In this document: in pieces, positions 5,477 through 13,719 of the stretch
How positions within the stretch are numbered: position 1 is the stretch's first letter
How the letters are laid out: each line of letters opens with the position of its first letter
Assembly (NCBI GenBank): GCA_001799045.1
Contig: MGRY01000082.1
Span: 1 to 18,908 of the forward strand
Reading direction: 5' to 3'
DNA from: Deltaproteobacteria bacterium RIFCSPLOWO2_02_56_12
GTDB lineage: Bacteria; Desulfobacterota; Binatia; UBA9968
DNA length: 18,908 nucleotides
The notes under the pieces: generated by a model
Databases searched by the model: none
The model's input: only the letters and a program-made list of their open reading frames with translations
What the model was told of the DNA's origin: nothing
Made by a program: the position numbers and the translations under genes

Positions 5477-6691
5477 ATGCGACGCGCGGACATCAAGGAT
5501 TTTTTCAAAGCGGGCCATCTGGGCACGCTCATCAGCGCCTTTCTCTACTTCGACGTGAGCTTCATGGTCTGGGTGATGATTGGCTCGTTGGGTGTTTATA
5601 TCTCCGAGGATTTTTCCCTCTCGCCTGCGCAGAAAGGATTGGTGGTTGCTGTTCCCATCCTGGCCGGCTCTCTGCTCCGTATTCCCCTGGGCATCGCGAG
5701 CGACCATTTTGGGCCTAAGAGGACAGGCAGCGTCGGAATCATCCTTACCTTGCTGCCGCTTCTCGCCGGGTGGCTTGGAGGAAATAGTCTGGGAGAGCTT
5801 TTTCTGGTGGGTTGCATGCTGGGAATCGCGGGCGCCAGCTTTGCCGTAGCCCTTCCCATGGTTAGCCGCTGGTATCCACCCGAGTATCAGGGCCTGGCCA
5901 TGGGCATAGCGGGCGCGGGGAATAGCGGTACCGTTCTGGCCTCGTTCTTTGCCCCTCGTCTGGCCGAGCATATGGGATGGCACGCTGTTTTTGGCTTAGC
6001 GATCCTGCCCATGCTATTGACGCTGGGGATTTTTCTTTTCATGGCCAAGGAAAGCCCCAAGCAGCCCCGTCCCCAAAATCTTGTCCAGTATCTCCGTGTG
6101 CTCAAAGAGCCGGACACCTGGTGGTTTAACTTGTTCTATATGATCACCTTTGGCGGCTTTGTCGGCCTGGCGAGTTTTCTGGCTATCTTCTTCCGTGACC
6201 AGTATGGATTGAGCCGGGTCATGGCAGGGAACTTTGCTGCCCTGTGTGTTTTTGCTGGCAGCTTCGTGCGGCCCATTGGAGGTTTTCTGGCTGACCGGTT
6301 TGGTGGCGTCAAATGTCTTGGAATTCTTTATGGAGTCGTTGCCGGCCTCATGTTCTTTGTCAGTCAACTTCCCCTGCTGCCTTGGGCGACTGCATCTCTG
6401 TTCCTGGGGATGGCCGCGTTGGGGATGGGTAACGGCGCAGTATTCCAAATTGTGCCACAGCGGTTTCAGAAAGAGATTGGCGTGGTGACCGGAGTAGTGG
6501 GGGCCGCCGGAGGTTTAGGCGGGTTTTTCTTGCCCTCTATTTTGGGTTTCTTCAAGGGTCTCACCGGCTCCTACGGCACGGGCTTTCTCTTGTTCGGTTC
6601 TGCCGCCTTTCTCTGTCTGGGGGTTCTTGCCCTTGTCCAAAGGGCTTGGCGACAGCAGCGAGCCACTTCCGGTCTGGAGATTTCTTTCTGA
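5477..6691 (+). CDS. narK: Nitrate/nitrite transporter, MFS NNP family
   Basis: A 404-residue inner-membrane protein with about 12 hydrophobic segments. It carries the NNP-family hallmarks: the nitrate signature GAGNSGTV in the first half, GAAGGLGGF in the second, and the substrate-binding arginines of helices 2 and 8, here Arg68 (LLRIPLG) and Arg265 (FVRPIGG), corresponding to the two conserved arginines of E. coli NarK. It should import nitrate, and possibly exchange or export nitrite. A strong ACGGAGG (5464-5470) sits six bases before the ATG and only 12 bases separate it from nirA, so the three genes form one operon. Position and partners favour an assimilatory (NasA-type) uptake role over respiration. 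Confidence 0.92.
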   Translation: MRRADIKDFFKAGHLGTLISAFLYFDVSFMVWVMIGSLGVYISEDFSLSPAQKGLVVAVPILAGSLLRIPLGIASDHFGPKRTGSVGIILTLLPLLAGWLGGNSLGELFLVGCMLGIAGASFAVALPMVSRWYPPEYQGLAMGIAGAGNSGTVLASFFAPRLAEHMGWHAVFGLAILPMLLTLGIFLFMAKESPKQPRPQNLVQYLRVLKEPDTWWFNLFYMITFGGFVGLASFLAIFFRDQYGLSRVMAGNFAALCVFAGSFVRPIGGFLADRFGGVKCLGILYGVVAGLMFFVSQLPLLPWATASLFLGMAALGMGNGAVFQIVPQRFQKEIGVVTGVVGAAGGLGGFFLPSILGFFKGLTGSYGTGFLLFGSAAFLCLGVLALVQRAWRQQRATSGLEISF

Positions 6692-6700
6692 GAGGAAGGG

Positions 6701-8851
6701 ATGAACAGAGAAGCCAATGGCAATATAGATCGCTGGGTGAAGTCCTATTGCCCGTACTGCGGCGTAGGGTGCGGCCTTCTTGCGGGACTGGGAGACGGGG
6801 CAGTCGTTAAGGTTAAGGGAGACCCCGATCACCCATCCAGCCTCGGCGACCTCTGCGCCAAAGCGGTCTACCTGCCGGAGACTTTAAAAACCGCGGATCG
6901 GCTGGTCCATCCCCAGATGCGCCGTTGCCAGGATGGCCCTTTTACGCGTGTCTCCTGGGAGGTGGCGCTCAAGAGCACGGCGAAAAAATTTTGCGAGATC
7001 ATTGATGAACATGGGCCGAATGCCGTGGCCTTTTATGGCTCCGGACAGTTGACCACCGAAGAGTACTATGTAGCTAACAAGCTGGTGAAAGGGTTTATCG
7101 GAACGAATAACTTCGACACCAACTCCCGTCTCTGTATGGCTTCGGCAGCTGCAGGATATAAGATCTCGCTTGGGTCCGATGGGCCTCCGGCCTCCTACGC
7201 GGATATCGATGTTGCCGACTGCTTTTTTCTAATCGGCACAAACACAGCCGACTGTCATCCTGTTACTTTTAAGCGGATCAAGCGCAGAAAAATGAGCGAC
7301 CCGGATAGGGTTATGATCATCGCTGTCGATCCCCGGCGGACAGAGACCGCAGATTTCGCCGACCTCCACCTCTCGATTCGACCAGGGACTGACATCGCCC
7401 TGCTCAATAGTATGCTCCATGTGCTGATCAGGGAGGGATTGGTGGATCAGGACTTTATCGCCGAACACACGCGAGACTTTGAAAAGATTAGAGCTCTTGT
7501 GGAGCACTACTCTCCTGAAGCGGCGGCGAATATCTGCGACATACCGGCTCCATTGATTGTCGAGGCTGCACTGATATTTGGACGGGCCCAGGCTGCTCTC
7601 ACTTTATGGAGCATGGGTGTGAACCAGAGCACCGTCGGGGTGCACAAAAATAACGCCATCCACAATCTCCATCTAGCTACAGGAAAAATCGGAAAACCGG
7701 GATGTGGCCCCTTTTCTTTAACCGGACAGCCGAATGCTATGGGAGGAAGAGAGGTGGGAGGCATGGCTCACCTTCTCCCCGGTTATAGGGAAGTTGCTAA
7801 TGCTCTCCATTGCGAAGAGGTTGCCCGCTTCTGGCGGATCCCGCCTGGGCGGATATCGCCCGCCCCGGGCCTTTCAGCCCTCGATCTCTTTGAGGCAGTG
7901 GGCCGAGGCGAGGTAAAGGCGGTCTGGATTCTCGCTACCAACCCGGCGGCCTCCGCTCCTGATACCGATTTTATCGAGAGGGCCCTAAGGCTGGCCGAGC
8001 TGGTAGTGGTCCAGGATGCCTATCACCCAACCGGCACGACCCAGTTCGCTCATGTCCTCCTGCCTGCGGCCCAATGGTCGGAGAAGGAAGGGGTCATGAC
8101 CAATTCAGAAAGACGGATAACCTACATGCCGAAAGTTGCTGAGGCCCCAGGAGAAGCCTTGCCGGACTGGAAGATCCTTACTCTCTTCGCCCGGGAAATG
8201 GGATTTCAAGAGGACTTTCCTTACGAATCCAGCGAGGAGCTCTTCGCTGAGTTGGTTCAACTGACGCAGGGAACCCCGTGTGACTACTCAGGGGCGAGTT
8301 ATGAGAGGCTGAAAAAAGAAGGACCACTTCAATGGCCGTGCCCCGGTCCTGATCATCCGGGGAGCGTAAGGCTCTACGGCGAATTTAGTTTCCCTACTCC
8401 GGATGGTCGGGCGAACTTCATTCCGGTGGAACATCAAGAACCCTTTGAGGTCCCTGACAGAGATTATCCTTTGGTGCTGACCACAGGGCGCGTGAAGAAC
8501 CACTGGCACACGATGACTCGCACCGGGAAGGCGGAGAGTCTTCTCAAGAGTTGCCGCGAGCCGTTCTTGGAGATGAATCTGGCGGATGCAAAGAGGTGGG
8601 CGATCCGTGATGCGGATTTTGCCGAAGTTATCTCGCGGCGTGGCAAGGCAATGGTTCAGGTCCGGGTTACCGAAGAAATCAGACCAGGGACATGTTTCAT
8701 GCCATTTCACTGGGGCAGGCAGTTCGGCTTTTACAAAGCAGCTAACAATCTTACGATTAGTGCCAGAGATCCCGTCTCGCGCCAGCCGGAGCTGAAGGCC
8801 TGCGCTGTGAGGGTGAAGAGAATTATGGATTTCCCTCTAGAGGATAATTAA
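6701..8851 (+). CDS. nasA: Assimilatory nitrate reductase, molybdopterin catalytic subunit
   Basis: A 716-residue Mo-bisMGD oxidoreductase of the NasA/NarB/NapA group, reducing nitrate to nitrite. The N-terminal 4Fe-4S motif is complete: Cys17, Cys20, Cys24 and Cys52 (CPYCGVGC ... LGDLC). The molybdenum ligand is Cys145 in NSRLCMASA, as in Nap/Nas enzymes, while Nar-type enzymes use Asp. The molybdopterin-dinucleotide-binding domain covers about residues 590-712 (LVLTTGRVKNHWHTMTRTGK onward). There is no Tat signal, so it is cytoplasmic and assimilatory. It has the short NarB-like form without the extra C-terminal 2Fe-2S domain of Klebsiella NasA, and no reductase partner follows, so ferredoxin or flavodoxin is a likely donor. 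AGGAAGG precedes the ATG and the gene lies nine bases after narK. Bases 8852-9036 downstream hold no gene or clear terminator. Confidence 0.92.
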   Translation: MNREANGNIDRWVKSYCPYCGVGCGLLAGLGDGAVVKVKGDPDHPSSLGDLCAKAVYLPETLKTADRLVHPQMRRCQDGPFTRVSWEVALKSTAKKFCEIIDEHGPNAVAFYGSGQLTTEEYYVANKLVKGFIGTNNFDTNSRLCMASAAAGYKISLGSDGPPASYADIDVADCFFLIGTNTADCHPVTFKRIKRRKMSDPDRVMIIAVDPRRTETADFADLHLSIRPGTDIALLNSMLHVLIREGLVDQDFIAEHTRDFEKIRALVEHYSPEAAANICDIPAPLIVEAALIFGRAQAALTLWSMGVNQSTVGVHKNNAIHNLHLATGKIGKPGCGPFSLTGQPNAMGGREVGGMAHLLPGYREVANALHCEEVARFWRIPPGRISPAPGLSALDLFEAVGRGEVKAVWILATNPAASAPDTDFIERALRLAELVVVQDAYHPTGTTQFAHVLLPAAQWSEKEGVMTNSERRITYMPKVAEAPGEALPDWKILTLFAREMGFQEDFPYESSEELFAELVQLTQGTPCDYSGASYERLKKEGPLQWPCPGPDHPGSVRLYGEFSFPTPDGRANFIPVEHQEPFEVPDRDYPLVLTTGRVKNHWHTMTRTGKAESLLKSCREPFLEMNLADAKRWAIRDADFAEVISRRGKAMVQVRVTEEIRPGTCFMPFHWGRQFGFYKAANNLTISARDPVSRQPELKACAVRVKRIMDFPLEDN

Positions 8852-9036
8852 GGTGAACTACTACGGAAGAGCGCAATCAAATCAGCGCAAATCCTTAAAT
8901 CAGATCATGAGTCAGATTTGGGTGCTTTGACTTAACCTTCAATCTGTCCCGGCCCTCTCATTTTTTTCTTAAAAGTGCTACTAATAATCTCGGCTTTACC
9001 ATGGCCTGAGGTAGTTACTTTATTGAATAGAATTAT

Positions 9037-9633
9037 ATGGGGGGACGTTCGATCGCTATGAGGTGCGGCGGGCAGGTTTTTCTGTCCGTAATCATCTGTG
9101 TTTTTTCCTTGGGTAGCTCCGCTGAGGGATTTTTTCACAAGAAAAAAGCCCCTACGTCAGTCGCCGACGATTACTTTAAGAAACTTGGAATTGAGAAACC
9201 AGCAAAAGTCATTCGTGCGCCCGACTTCGCTCTTGATGCCATTTCAGGCAAGCGTTTGTTCCTCAAGGACTGGCAAGGGAAGGTGGTTTTTCTCAACTTC
9301 TGGGCTACCTGGTGCGTCCCCTGCCGGCAGGAGATGCCGATGATGGAAAGACTTCAGCGGGAAATGAAGGGGCAGGGCTTCGAGGTGGTAGCGATTAATA
9401 TTAGAGAGAGCAAGAGAGGGGTTCAAAAATTCATCGGCGAGCTTGGTCTGACTTTTCCGGTCCTGTTAGACAAAGACGGTAAAGTCTCGGAAGAATACGG
9501 CGCTTGGGCTATCCCCCTTTCCTATTTTATCAACCGCAAAGGAGAGTTTGTGGGCAAGGTGGACGGTCCTAGAGAATGGGACGGCCGGGAAGCTAAGGCC
9601 TTTTTTCTCCAGCTGTTGCGGGAAAAAAATTAA
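9037..9633 (+). CDS. TlpA/ResA-like periplasmic thioredoxin
   Basis: A 198-residue protein with an N-terminal hydrophobic export segment (about residues 9-27, FLSVIICVFSLGSSA) and a thioredoxin fold of the TlpA/ResA (AhpC/TSA-redoxin) type. The active site is WATWCVPCRQEMP with Cys93 and Cys96, and the cis-Pro loop is WAIPLSYF. Such proteins reduce disulphides outside the cytoplasm, often for cytochrome c maturation; no maturation gene is adjacent, so the substrate is unknown. Two starts are possible, ATG 9037 and ATG 9058 (residue 8); neither has an ideal ribosome site, and both keep the signal segment. A basic stretch FFHKKKAP follows the signal region. It ends 23 bases before the glycosyltransferase gene, probably co-transcribed. 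Confidence 0.85.
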   Translation: MGGRSIAMRCGGQVFLSVIICVFSLGSSAEGFFHKKKAPTSVADDYFKKLGIEKPAKVIRAPDFALDAISGKRLFLKDWQGKVVFLNFWATWCVPCRQEMPMMERLQREMKGQGFEVVAINIRESKRGVQKFIGELGLTFPVLLDKDGKVSEEYGAWAIPLSYFINRKGEFVGKVDGPREWDGREAKAFFLQLLREKN

Positions 9634-9656
9634 GGCGTGAGCGGCTAGGGCGAGCT

Positions 9657-11288
9657 ATGAGGGGATCACAAAGGATTAAGAGGGGTCGCGATCCAGTGAC
9701 CTTGGACCAAGAATCCCGCTATCCGCTTTTTCTCTGCCTCCTGGCAGCTTTGCTATTTTTCCCGGCGCTTGGAATGAGAGGCTTTTGGGCGCCGGTAGAG
9801 CCCCGCTACGCAGAGATCGCCCGGATCATGTTTGCCAAAGGGCAATGGATTATCCCGACAGTCAATGGCGACCTCTATACCGATAAGCCCATTCTATACT
9901 TTTGGCTGGTTTTGCTTGGCTCGAAGCTTGCGGGCAGTGTCAATGAGTGGACGGTGCGCCTGCCATCCGCTTTGTCGGCGCTTGGGCTGGTTCTCACGAC
10001 CTATGCCCTAGGACGAGATCTCTTCAATGCGAGGATTGGGTTCATGGCAGCCATCGTTCTCGCGACCTCTGCCCGTGTTTTGTGGGAGGCCCGCTGGGTC
10101 CATACGGACATGACGTTTACCTTCTTTTTCGCCCTTTCCCTCTACTTTTTTTCCCGGGCTATGTTGCGAAAAGGCAAGCCATGGGAGTTTCTCCTCGCCT
10201 ACGGGCTCGCGGCTCTTGCCACGTTGACAAAGGGGCTTATAGGGATTGTCTTGCCTGGCTTGATCGTCCTTGCTTATGTCGCGCTGAGGCGGGAATGGAG
10301 GGTCATCTCTGAATGGCGCATTCCGTCAGGGATATTGGTTTTCCTCTTGATCGCTGCTCCCTGGTTTGCCTGGGTGAGCCAGGCGACCGACGGAAGATGG
10401 CTTAGGGAATTTATCTTCACGCATCACATTCAAAGATACACCTCCGGTCTGGGTCATCGGCAGCCTTTCTACTATTACATCCTGACATTTCCTGCGGACT
10501 TTTTGCCCTGGACGACTTTTCTCGTGCCGGCGCTCTGGGCCTATAGGTCTCGGTTCAAACTCCTTAGAGATCCCGGCGCTCTGTTTTTGTTCCTGTGGTT
10601 TTTCGTGATCCTTTTTTTCTTTAGTCTATCGGATACCAAGAGAGATCTTTACCTGCTCCCGCTTTTTCCTCCGGCAGCGATTTTTGTTGCCTGCTATTTC
10701 GCGAATTTGATGGATAAAGAGATCTCGCAGGACGCCCTGTATCAGAGCTTGGGCCATCTTTTCTTTAATCTGCTCTGGATCGGCGCTTTGTCCTTTCCTG
10801 TGGTTACATGGTTTTACCAGAGAGAAGCGATCTGGATCTCTCTGCCGTTTGCCTTTGTTATGGCCGGGGGGGGGTTGATTACGGCGGTTGGGATTTGGCG
10901 GAGACTGCCGTCCACGGTTTTTTTCTCGACGGCATTAACGATTGTTCTCGGCATACTTTGTGTCTCGGTTTGGATATTGCCGTTTGTCGATTCGTACAAA
11001 TCAGGGAAACCCTTTTCCCTTTTGATCAAAAAGACCGTGCCCCTAACCCAGCCTCTCTATATCTATGCCGATACCATGAACGATTTTAATTTCTACACGG
11101 AACGGGAAATTATATCTGTTCTCTCCTCTCCGGCGGAGGTCGAAAAGGCCGCGTCAGGGGCAAAAATGGCCTATGTCTTGATCAAAGAGAGAGATCTGAG
11201 CAGGGTGGATATCGGAGCGGAAGGAAAGGTTTTAGCCGAGAGTCGTCTGGGAGACAAGAAGTGGTACCTGGTTCTCGTCCGCCGATAA
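9657..11288 (+). CDS. ArnT/PMT-family membrane glycosyltransferase
   Basis: A 543-residue polytopic inner-membrane protein with about 11-12 hydrophobic segments. After the first helix (about 22-40) the first periplasmic loop carries WAPVEPRYAEIARIM, with acidic Glu48 and Glu53. These match the conserved loop of the PMT/ArnT GT-C superfamily that uses polyprenyl-phosphate sugars. The following NGDLYTDKPILYFWL and LPSALSALGLVLTTYALGR are also typical of this family. The last 100 or so residues are soluble. Related enzymes transfer sugars such as 4-amino-arabinose to lipid A or protein; the donor and acceptor here cannot be told. It follows the TlpA-like gene closely. The ATG at 9657 is the first reasonable start after that gene, though its ribosome site (AGGGCGAG) is weak. 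Confidence 0.82.
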   Translation: MRGSQRIKRGRDPVTLDQESRYPLFLCLLAALLFFPALGMRGFWAPVEPRYAEIARIMFAKGQWIIPTVNGDLYTDKPILYFWLVLLGSKLAGSVNEWTVRLPSALSALGLVLTTYALGRDLFNARIGFMAAIVLATSARVLWEARWVHTDMTFTFFFALSLYFFSRAMLRKGKPWEFLLAYGLAALATLTKGLIGIVLPGLIVLAYVALRREWRVISEWRIPSGILVFLLIAAPWFAWVSQATDGRWLREFIFTHHIQRYTSGLGHRQPFYYYILTFPADFLPWTTFLVPALWAYRSRFKLLRDPGALFLFLWFFVILFFFSLSDTKRDLYLLPLFPPAAIFVACYFANLMDKEISQDALYQSLGHLFFNLLWIGALSFPVVTWFYQREAIWISLPFAFVMAGGGLITAVGIWRRLPSTVFFSTALTIVLGILCVSVWILPFVDSYKSGKPFSLLIKKTVPLTQPLYIYADTMNDFNFYTEREIISVLSSPAEVEKAASGAKMAYVLIKERDLSRVDIGAEGKVLAESRLGDKKWYLVLVRR

Positions 11289-11349
11289 GCGATCCTGCCG
11301 CTCTCCGATAGAGTTGATCTTAAAGGGCAAGGTGGTAAAGTAAAGATCT

Positions 11350-12519
11350 ATGCCTATCGCACCTATCGAAGACGCGATTGAGGATATCCGTCAAGGCCGG
11401 ATGGTCGTCCTGATGGATGACAAGAACCGGGAAAACGAGGGCGACCTCTGTATGGCGGCGGAGAAAGTCACCCCCGAGGCGATCAACTTTATGGCCCGTT
11501 TTGGTCGGGGACTTATCTGTTTGCCTCTGACTGAGGAAAAGGTGCGGCAGCTCGGGCTGCCGATGATGGTGGCGGAAAACACCTCTCCCTTTGGCACTGC
11601 CTTTACCGTTTCTATCGATGCCGCCGAGGGAATCACCACAGGAATCTCAGCGGCAGACCGCGCCCGTTCTATTCAAGTAGCTATCGCGGACGATGCCGTT
11701 GCGGAAGATTTGGTCACCCCGGGGCATGTTTTCCCGCTTCGGGCAAAGAAGGGAGGCGTCTTGGTCCGGGCGGGCCAGACCGAAGGGTCCGTAGACCTGG
11801 CTCGGCTGGCGGGGCTCAAACCTGCCGGGGTGATCTGTGAGGTCATGAAAGATGACGGCAGTATGGCGCGACTGCCGGACATCGAGAAATTCGCGACTCA
11901 CCACCGGCTGAAGGTCATCACGATCGCAGATCTCATCAAGTACCGGATGAGCAATGATTGCTTGGTCTATAGGATTGCCTCTGCGCGCCTCCCGACTCGC
12001 ATTGGGGGGGAATTTCAGGCGGTGGTCTATAACACCCACGTGGATCAGAGCGAGCACCTGGCGCTCGTCAAAGGAGAGATTTCCCCTAACGAGGATACTC
12101 TGGTCCGAGTCCACTCCAAGTACGTTCCCGGGGACGTGTTTGGTTTTGAGTTTCTCAACACCGGCGCTGTTATCAAACACTCTATGGAGATGATCGCGCG
12201 GGAAGGAAAAGGGGTGATCCTCTACCTACAGACCGAAGGCAAAGGGTTGCGCCCTGGGCGCATGACCTATCCCAAAGTGGATGGCAGGAAAAAGAAAGAC
12301 ATGAACCGCTCTTTCGTTTATCAGTCGGACTTCCGAGAATACGGGATCGGGGCCCAAATCTTGAGGGACCTGGGGGTAAGGAAAATGCGCCTGCTCACCA
12401 ATAACCGGAAAAATCTCGTCGGACTGTCAGGTTACGGGTTAGAGGTTACAGCCCTCATTCCTTTCCCTTGGCAAGTCCCCTTTACCAAGCAGGCGGGACG
12501 AAAGCAAAGGAAGGGTTAA
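11350..12519 (+). CDS. ribBA: RibBA-type riboflavin enzyme with degenerate GTP cyclohydrolase II domain (RibBX-like)
   Basis: A 389-residue two-domain protein. Residues 1-200 are 3,4-dihydroxy-2-butanone-4-phosphate synthase (RibB). They have the acidic NRENEGDL loop, the TPGHVFPL histidine and the HH pair near the end (FATHHRL), so this half should make the four-carbon riboflavin precursor. Residues 205-389 have the GTP cyclohydrolase II fold (VRVHS, GDVFG, REYGIGAQIL, TNN). All three zinc cysteines are gone: the family HSEC is HSKY (Tyr258) and RCDCG is FLNTG (Leu269, Thr271). RQEGRGIGL is also altered to QTEGKGLRP. The second half is therefore predicted to lack GTP cyclohydrolase activity, as in described proteobacterial RibBX hybrids. 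A true RibA should exist elsewhere. No FMN riboswitch fits in the 61-base upstream gap. Confidence 0.9.
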   Translation: MPIAPIEDAIEDIRQGRMVVLMDDKNRENEGDLCMAAEKVTPEAINFMARFGRGLICLPLTEEKVRQLGLPMMVAENTSPFGTAFTVSIDAAEGITTGISAADRARSIQVAIADDAVAEDLVTPGHVFPLRAKKGGVLVRAGQTEGSVDLARLAGLKPAGVICEVMKDDGSMARLPDIEKFATHHRLKVITIADLIKYRMSNDCLVYRIASARLPTRIGGEFQAVVYNTHVDQSEHLALVKGEISPNEDTLVRVHSKYVPGDVFGFEFLNTGAVIKHSMEMIAREGKGVILYLQTEGKGLRPGRMTYPKVDGRKKKDMNRSFVYQSDFREYGIGAQILRDLGVRKMRLLTNNRKNLVGLSGYGLEVTALIPFPWQVPFTKQAGRKQRKG

Positions 12520-12574
12520 TTGGAGCTTACGGCGAGTAGGGAGAAGTAAAAAACAGCTGAAAGAGGAATAGGCC

Positions 12575-12790
12575 ATGCCGATTTATGAATACAGATGTAA
12601 CCATTGCGAAAACAATTTCGAGGAACTCGTTCTCTCTTCCCGCGAGGCTGTCGCCTGCCCCGCTTGCGCGAGTCGAAAAGTAGAGCGGCAGCTTTCCGTC
12701 TTCAGTTCCCCTGGGGATCGGCCGGGACCAGCCATGGCAAGAGGCGGCGGTTGTGGTGGCTGCACGCCCGGAGGCTGCGGCTGCCATTAA
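12575..12790 (+). CDS. FmdB-family zinc-ribbon protein
   Basis: A 71-residue protein starting MPIYEYRCNHC, the typical N-terminus of the FmdB putative regulatory family. Two CxxC knuckles, CNHC and CPAC, form a zinc ribbon in the first 35 residues. The tail is rich in glycine and cysteine (GGGCGGCTPGGCGCH), common in this family and a possible extra metal site. Function is not established; proposed roles include transcription control. A GAGGAA about seven bases before the ATG supports this start. It follows ribBA by 55 bases in the same direction. Confidence 0.85.
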   Translation: MPIYEYRCNHCENNFEELVLSSREAVACPACASRKVERQLSVFSSPGDRPGPAMARGGGCGGCTPGGCGCH

Positions 12791-12794
12791 AACC

Positions 12795-12855
12795 AGTTAT
12801 TGGTTACTGGTTGATTTGTTATTCGAATAAACCAGTCAACTATTGACCAATAACT
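12795..12855. repeat. Nested palindromic AT-rich element between convergent genes
   Basis: Three nested inverted repeats share one centre: AGTTATTGGT (12795-12804) with ACCAATAACT (12846-12855), ACTGGTT (12806-12812) with AACCAGT (12830-12836), and the perfect 12-bp palindrome TTATTCGAATAA (12819-12830). Short units related to TTATTGGTTACTGG recur within it. It separates the fmdB-like gene from the convergent minus-strand gene, so it may act as a two-way terminator, or be a dispersed repeat. Confidence 0.65.
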
Positions 12856-12875
12856 AATAACAAGTAACGGTCTTT

Positions 12876-13400
12876 CTAGATTAACTTTGGCCGGTTCAGG
12901 TAATTAGCTAGCGCGCCCCTGAGTTTCTTCAGGGCGTCGTTAACATTGGCGAAGAGCCTCTCTTCAACCAGTTCATTTTCTATCCAATAATCCAACGAAG
13001 GGGCCTCGGTAAAGTTGATATCGACCAGCCTCTCCCCGATCGGCTCTCCGGTGATCAGCACCCTTACCGAATAACCGGCATCGATGATCAGGCCCCGCCC
13101 ATTAGGAGGGAGCGGGAGGGAACTCTTTATCTTGGCCAGTCCATTTGCAGGATAGCTCCCCACGCCCAGAGAGAAATACTCCCACGCGCCCGCCGGGACG
13201 GAAAGTTCCTTCAATATCCGCGGATTCATATCTACTACGTTTCGCGCCGCCTGCTCTTGCTTATAATCCTTGAGCATCTGATAGACCCACTTCTCGATGA
13301 TCCCGTGGCCGGTCTGGATTTCCTTCTCGCGCTCCTTGACCGGTCCGCGGTCGATCCACCACTTGACCTCTTCTACAGGGGGCGTTTTTTCATCTGCCAT
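12876..13400 (-). CDS. Hypothetical protein, unrecognised
   Basis: A 174-residue protein that I do not recognise. The N-terminal part (MADEKTPPVEEVKWWIDRGP) is charged and followed by a probable helical stretch (KWVYQMLKDYKQEQAARNVV). The middle includes PAGAWEYFSLGVGSYPANG and a GRGLIIDAGYSVRVLITGEPIGE segment with beta-strand character. The C-terminus is an amphipathic helix (LFANVNDALKKLRGALANYL). There is no signal peptide, membrane segment or metal motif. The even composition, length and lack of a competing plus-strand gene support it as real. It runs convergent to the fmdB-like gene, and its start lies 44 bases from the MITE-like element on the other side. The ribosome site (AGGCAGGT) is only moderate. 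Confidence 0.6.
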   Translation of the reverse strand: MADEKTPPVEEVKWWIDRGPVKEREKEIQTGHGIIEKWVYQMLKDYKQEQAARNVVDMNPRILKELSVPAGAWEYFSLGVGSYPANGLAKIKSSLPLPPNGRGLIIDAGYSVRVLITGEPIGERLVDINFTEAPSLDYWIENELVEERLFANVNDALKKLRGALANYLNRPKLI

Positions 13401-13443
13401 GATCGTGTAAAATCTAACCTGCCTCTAACGGGGTGTCAACCGC

Positions 13444-13577
13444 GGTAGTGGGTCATTTTGCCAGAGATCCTTCACTTCGTTCAGGATGACAAGTCTCCCT
13501 AGTGTCATTCTGAGCGGAGCGAAGAATCTCCATTGCTGTTGCGCATTGGCTCGAAAGTCTCAAAGTGACCCACTACC
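13444..13577. mobile_element. MITE-like element with 17-bp terminal inverted repeats and 8-bp target duplication
   Basis: The ends are GGTAGTGGGTCATTTTG (13444-13460) and CAAAGTGACCCACTACC (13561-13577), inverted repeats matching at 16 of 17 positions. The identical octamer TCAACCGC flanks both sides (13436-13443 and 13578-13585), as a transposition target duplication would. Inside is an imperfect 28-bp hairpin, 13464-13491 with 13503-13530 (left arm GAGATCCTTCACTTCGTTCA, right arm ending GAGCGAAGAATCTC), of the REP-like type common in many genomes. No transposase is encoded in its 134 bp, so it would have been moved in trans. Confidence 0.75.
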
Positions 13578-13611
13578 TCAACCGCATACCGGCATGGAAG
13601 CTTACCCCAAG

Positions 13612-13639
13612 TTGACAAAACGCCACTTTGTCGGATACT
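13612..13639 (+). promoter_or_regulatory. Candidate promoter with overlapping operator for the ubiD-caiB operon
   Basis: A perfect -35 box TTGACA (13612-13617) is followed after 16 bases by GATACT (13634-13639), a 4-of-6 match to TATAAT. The inverted repeat GACAAA (13614-13619) and TTTGTC (13627-13632) overlaps the -35 box and spacer, where a repressor could block polymerase. It lies just outside the MITE-like element and about 80 bases before the ubiD-like gene. Confidence 0.45.
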
Positions 13640-13719
13640 CTCCGCCAGTAAAAAGAGAAAATAAAATTGGTATTTAATCAGGCTCGCCGAATGAATCTAT
13701 ATATAAAGGAGGTTTAAGT

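Noticed and set aside
8895..8920. Imperfect inverted repeat AAATCAGAT...GTCAGATTT after the nitrate reductase
   Set aside because: It has mismatches and no T run, too weak to call a terminator.
11289..11349. FMN riboswitch before ribBA
   Set aside because: The gap is 61 bases, too short for the element, and no RFN-like motifs are seen.
12790..12866. CRISPR-like repeats
   Set aside because: The units are inverted and nested, without regular spacers or repeat length; no CRISPR array is present in the window.
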